Source: Tenebrio molitor (Eukaryota > Arthropoda > Insecta > Coleoptera > Tenebrionidae). Taken from it: a stretch of DNA of 64,000 nt. The stretch covers positions 1,860,001 to 1,924,000 of the forward strand of contig NC_091046.1 in the NCBI RefSeq assembly GCF_963966145.1, written 5' to 3'. Numbering within the stretch: position 1 is the first letter of the stretch; each line of letters opens with the position of its first letter. The position numbers and the translations under genes were made by a program. The notes under the pieces were generated by a model. That model had not been told where the DNA came from. It worked only from the letters and a program-made list of their open reading frames with translations, and made no database searches. This document shows positions 61,640 through 64,000 of the stretch, piece after piece.

Positions 61640-63685
61640 TTTTTCCGCCGCGCTCCTGGCAATCTGTCAAGCGAGAAACCGTCGAAATTCCAGTGACGTG
61701 TCTTTCTGGCACTGCCTCCGATCCGTTAAAAATAGCTTTGACACTCCCCAAATTTATTGTGTGAAATATTACGTGGAGCGCTCTTGAAAAATGCCACTTT
61801 AAGATCGTTAATTACGGAGTACCGCCGTAAGTGTCTCGGTGTCGCTGTAGTCGCGCCACTCGCAGACAAATGAGCGCACAAATAATTTATGAATTCGCTC
61901 CACCAGAAATAACCCGAAATGGGGACCGTTTTTGTCGAGGCTCTGCCGATCAGAACCGGTAGACTGCGCCATTTTATGAATTATGAAACAGGAAGAGGAA
62001 TGCAGAAGGAAGGAATTTTTAAAGAGGGACGTATAAGGCCATGTTGACAAGTGGCGTATCGAATGGTGCGTTTTTGCGAGAAGATGGCCACGATTGATAC
62101 GTGGGAAAGACGGCGCAACGGGACCGTCGCTGTTTTCTCATGGTGGTGCCAAATCCGGCCACCAAGAGGGATGCTTCGCCCAAATTTGCATCGCTATCAG
62201 CTGTTGAAGTACTTTTTTTTGTTCTTCCTCCAACCGTTCGCTGCCGGTTTTTTCGTTTTCGTGTGTCATCACTTTATTTAGTCTATCTGGTCCTCTTCAG
62301 GAAACGCTCGAGCCCAGCCGAAAGATCAAGGCCACGCCACTCACTGATAACGCTGTATTCTCGGACCCATCACGCGTCAACATCTCTCACTATCCCTTAT
62401 CAGCTCGATTCTGGTGTGTTTTCAGCCCCCGCGCCCCCCCGTCCGGAAAGCGCGTACAGCATAGGCCCTGGAGTTGGCACCTGCGTCCCTCGCCTGGTCC
62501 AGTTTCGGGCGTGGAGATTCACGGTCGCCGTGTCGTCGTCGTTTTTGTCGATCGTCGTTTGTTTACGAGAGTTATAAAGTGGCCGACAATCATGACACCG
62601 ATGCATATATTTATGGTGTCAGCGAGATCGCAGTCGAAAGTTATGGGGGCACCTGTTGATACATTTTTTAAAAGCCGGACAAACCTGTGGAGCCCGTCCG
62701 CTGTCAAAGCTGTTATGGAATGGTTCATTCACTTTCTTCGGTGAAGGTGCGAGGGCATGGCGCAATCGGAGTTCGCCGCCAAAGTGGGTTAGTACCCGAT
62801 TTTGGTTGTCGTAAGTGTTGTTGGTGCGAGATTTTGGGGTGGTACCGGTGCGCGAAGGAAGTCGGTTCGCGTCTCCCCTTGAGTTATTCCTTCCTGCGGC
62901 AACGCTGAAACCTGCTCGTCGCCGTTGGTGCCTCGCATGCAGGAATCCTGACGGTTGTGCAAAGGCTACCGGATGGGCATCGCATGAGTTATGCGGCCGC
63001 GAGTCGCTTTCCTGCGATTAGAAAATGTAAATCATGGACGAACCCCTTTCGCGCCGGGACACCTCGGTCGGAGTCATGTTGCAAGCGGAATTCCTGCGCG
63101 CGGTACTACCTCCGCAGAAATATTATCCTGCCACTATCTCGGATCTTAATGATATCCTCGACATACGTTCGCGTCGTTAGAGTAATAGCTCAATAATCGG
63201 AACTGGGAACTCCTAAACGGCGAGTGGTACCGTCGGTACTGCCTTGGTGGTTGTTGGTTTAGCACGCGTGCCTCTTGCCACACAGGTCGGCGCGACGGTC
63301 CGGGTCACGACCCTCTTGCGGAGGGCCGGCGAGGTCCCTCACCTCCCTTCGGTGGAGCGCCGGAGGCTCGCCTAAGAACATACTCTTCTGACAGCTATCA
63401 CTCTCACGACCCGGCCGAGCGCACGACTTGGCCCGATAGGGACCCATCACACTCATTATGTTATGAAACCGGCGTGTTACCTCCGTTCGTGTTTGTTTTA
63501 ACCAAAAGCAATAATTACCGAGCGTGCGCTCAAATCTACCATCAGCATTGAGCGATTGTTTTTTAATTGCAACGGGACCAGACGGGAAATTGAATGGCGA
63601 TGCGACGATAGCGACGACAGTTGTTGGTCCCATGCGCTCTCAACGGGGTCCAGATCCGGCCGACTAACCGCCCCTTCTGTTGCAG
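61640..63685. promoter_or_regulatory. GC-rich block immediately before apterous exon 2
   Basis: Two kilobases of CpG-rich sequence lead directly into the exon 2 acceptor. Many overlapping frames (up to 158 residues, 62,101-62,577) occur on both strands without motifs. It includes four GGTAC-type strings at 63,100-63,240. It may hold enhancers or an alternative upstream exon. Confidence 0.35.
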
Positions 63686-64000
63686 CAGCAGCACGAGCAG
63701 TACATTGGCCCGGCGTACGATCCATCCCGCGATTTATCGCCGAACTTGCCATCGTGCGACTCGTCAATGGGGGACGCCGATCCTTCGGTATCCAGCGGCA
63801 GTTCTTGCAGCACCCCGTCCAACAACAACCACCAGTCCTGCGGATCGGACACATGCCGCCCGCCGCCCCTCAACCAGCCCCAGCCGCAGGGCGAGCTCTG
63901 CCGACCGCACTCCTCCTTCGAACACCACATACCCAAGCTGGAGCCGCTCAACACGCCCGGAACGCCGCCGACGCCGCCGCCGAGCTGCGCCGAAGACGGC
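63686..64000 (+). CDS. ap: apterous, coding exon 2 (region before the LIM domains), cut by window edge
   Basis: After the acceptor CCCCTTCTGTTGCAG the frame runs open for 105 codons to the window end. It begins QQHEQYIGPAYDPSRD, so that exon 1 MHW plus QQ reproduces the fly MHWQQ junction, and phase 0 on both sides agrees. The product is Ser/Pro/Gln/Asn-rich and disordered-looking (SVSSGSSCSTPSNNN, RPPPLNQPQPQ), then IPKLEPLNTPGTPPTPPP and CAEDG. The last part occupies the place where fly Apterous has a KTEP..PPSSPES stretch just before LIM1. The alternative acceptor three bases later (CAGCAG) would drop one Gln. The LIM domains and homeodomain are expected beyond 64,000. Confidence 0.82.

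Larger units (their letters stand above)
46041..63685 (+). other. ap: apterous intron 1 (17.6 kb)
   Basis: The donor GTAAGG (46,041) and the acceptor CCCCTTCTGTTGCAG (ending 63,685) bound a phase-0 intron. It alternates AT-rich DNA with GC-richer islands (46,050-46,330; 48,060-49,090; 50,700-52,870; 54,680-55,260; 57,130-57,950; 58,920-59,850; 61,640-63,685). It also contains an AGCT-rich segment, a GTAC-rich domain and a degenerate tandem array. Apart from one possible alternative first exon at 48.7 kb no further coding exon is supported. Large first introns of this kind often hold enhancers. Confidence 0.75.

Noticed and set aside
48527..62107. Three Su(H)-type sites CGTGGGAA in apterous intron 1 (48,527; 49,513; 62,100)
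   Set aside because: About two matches are expected by chance in 17.6 kb, so this is not evidence for Notch input.
62101..62577. 158-residue plus-strand open frame upstream of apterous exon 2
   Set aside because: No recognisable domain, and overlapping frames lie on both strands. No splice signal links it in phase to exon 2.
1..64000. Transfer RNA, ribosomal RNA and CRISPR arrays
   Set aside because: I looked for the GGTTCGAATCC-type B box, rRNA-like blocks and spaced identical repeats and found none. The minisatellite at 22.1 kb has no spacers.

Overview
The window looks like animal, specifically insect, nuclear DNA. It is AT-rich and has spliceosomal introns with GT..AG borders, many short inverted-repeat (MITE-like) elements, decayed mariner and non-LTR retrotransposon pieces, and two recognisable insect gene fragments. 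A beetle would fit, but nothing in the window fixes the order. It is gene-poor: about 1.45 kb of 64 kb is supported as coding. Assignments rest on reading the sequence and on remembered family features; no database search was run.

Left edge (1-2,740, minus strand): seven exons of a secreted, cysteine-rich CUB-type protein found across insects. The gene starts at 2,685 behind a well-placed TATA box and initiator and runs off the left end, so its last exon(s) lie outside. Every exon junction is phase-consistent.

Middle (2,740-45,400): about 43 kb without a supportable gene. It alternates between AT-rich DNA carrying transposon remnants and GC-richer, CpG-containing islands (about 8.46-9.26, 12.2-13.1, 14.0-14.8, 19.0-20.6, 21.4-22.06, 22.8-24.3, 25.5-29.0, 31.6-33.8, 35.4-37.4, 40.8-45.0 kb). 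These islands are the likeliest places for cis-regulatory DNA. Repeats include five families with two copies each in the window, two nested insertions, several foldbacks, three degenerate tandem arrays of roughly 125-170 bp period, an octamer minisatellite, and a mariner-transposase relic abutting a reverse-transcriptase relic.

Right part (45,400-64,000, plus strand): the 5' end of apterous (LIM-homeodomain selector gene). Coding exon 1 (45,993-46,040) encodes 16 residues resembling the Apterous N-terminus. A 17.6-kb intron follows, then exon 2 (63,686 to the window end), which encodes a Ser/Pro/Gln-rich stretch that should lead into the first LIM domain beyond the edge. The 43-kb gene desert plus the large first intron fit a developmental control gene with extensive regulatory DNA.

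The most unusual signal is compositional. Two long domains, 32.7-35.4 kb upstream of apterous and 53.0-58.1 kb inside its intron, are strongly enriched in the tetranucleotide GTAC (about 14-18 per kb by hand count, against about 3 expected). A third domain (46.35-48.02 kb) is enriched in AGCT. Other points of note are a full CTCF-like motif with a partial copy 100 bp away at 4.2 kb, and a microRNA-precursor-like hairpin at 15.5 kb.
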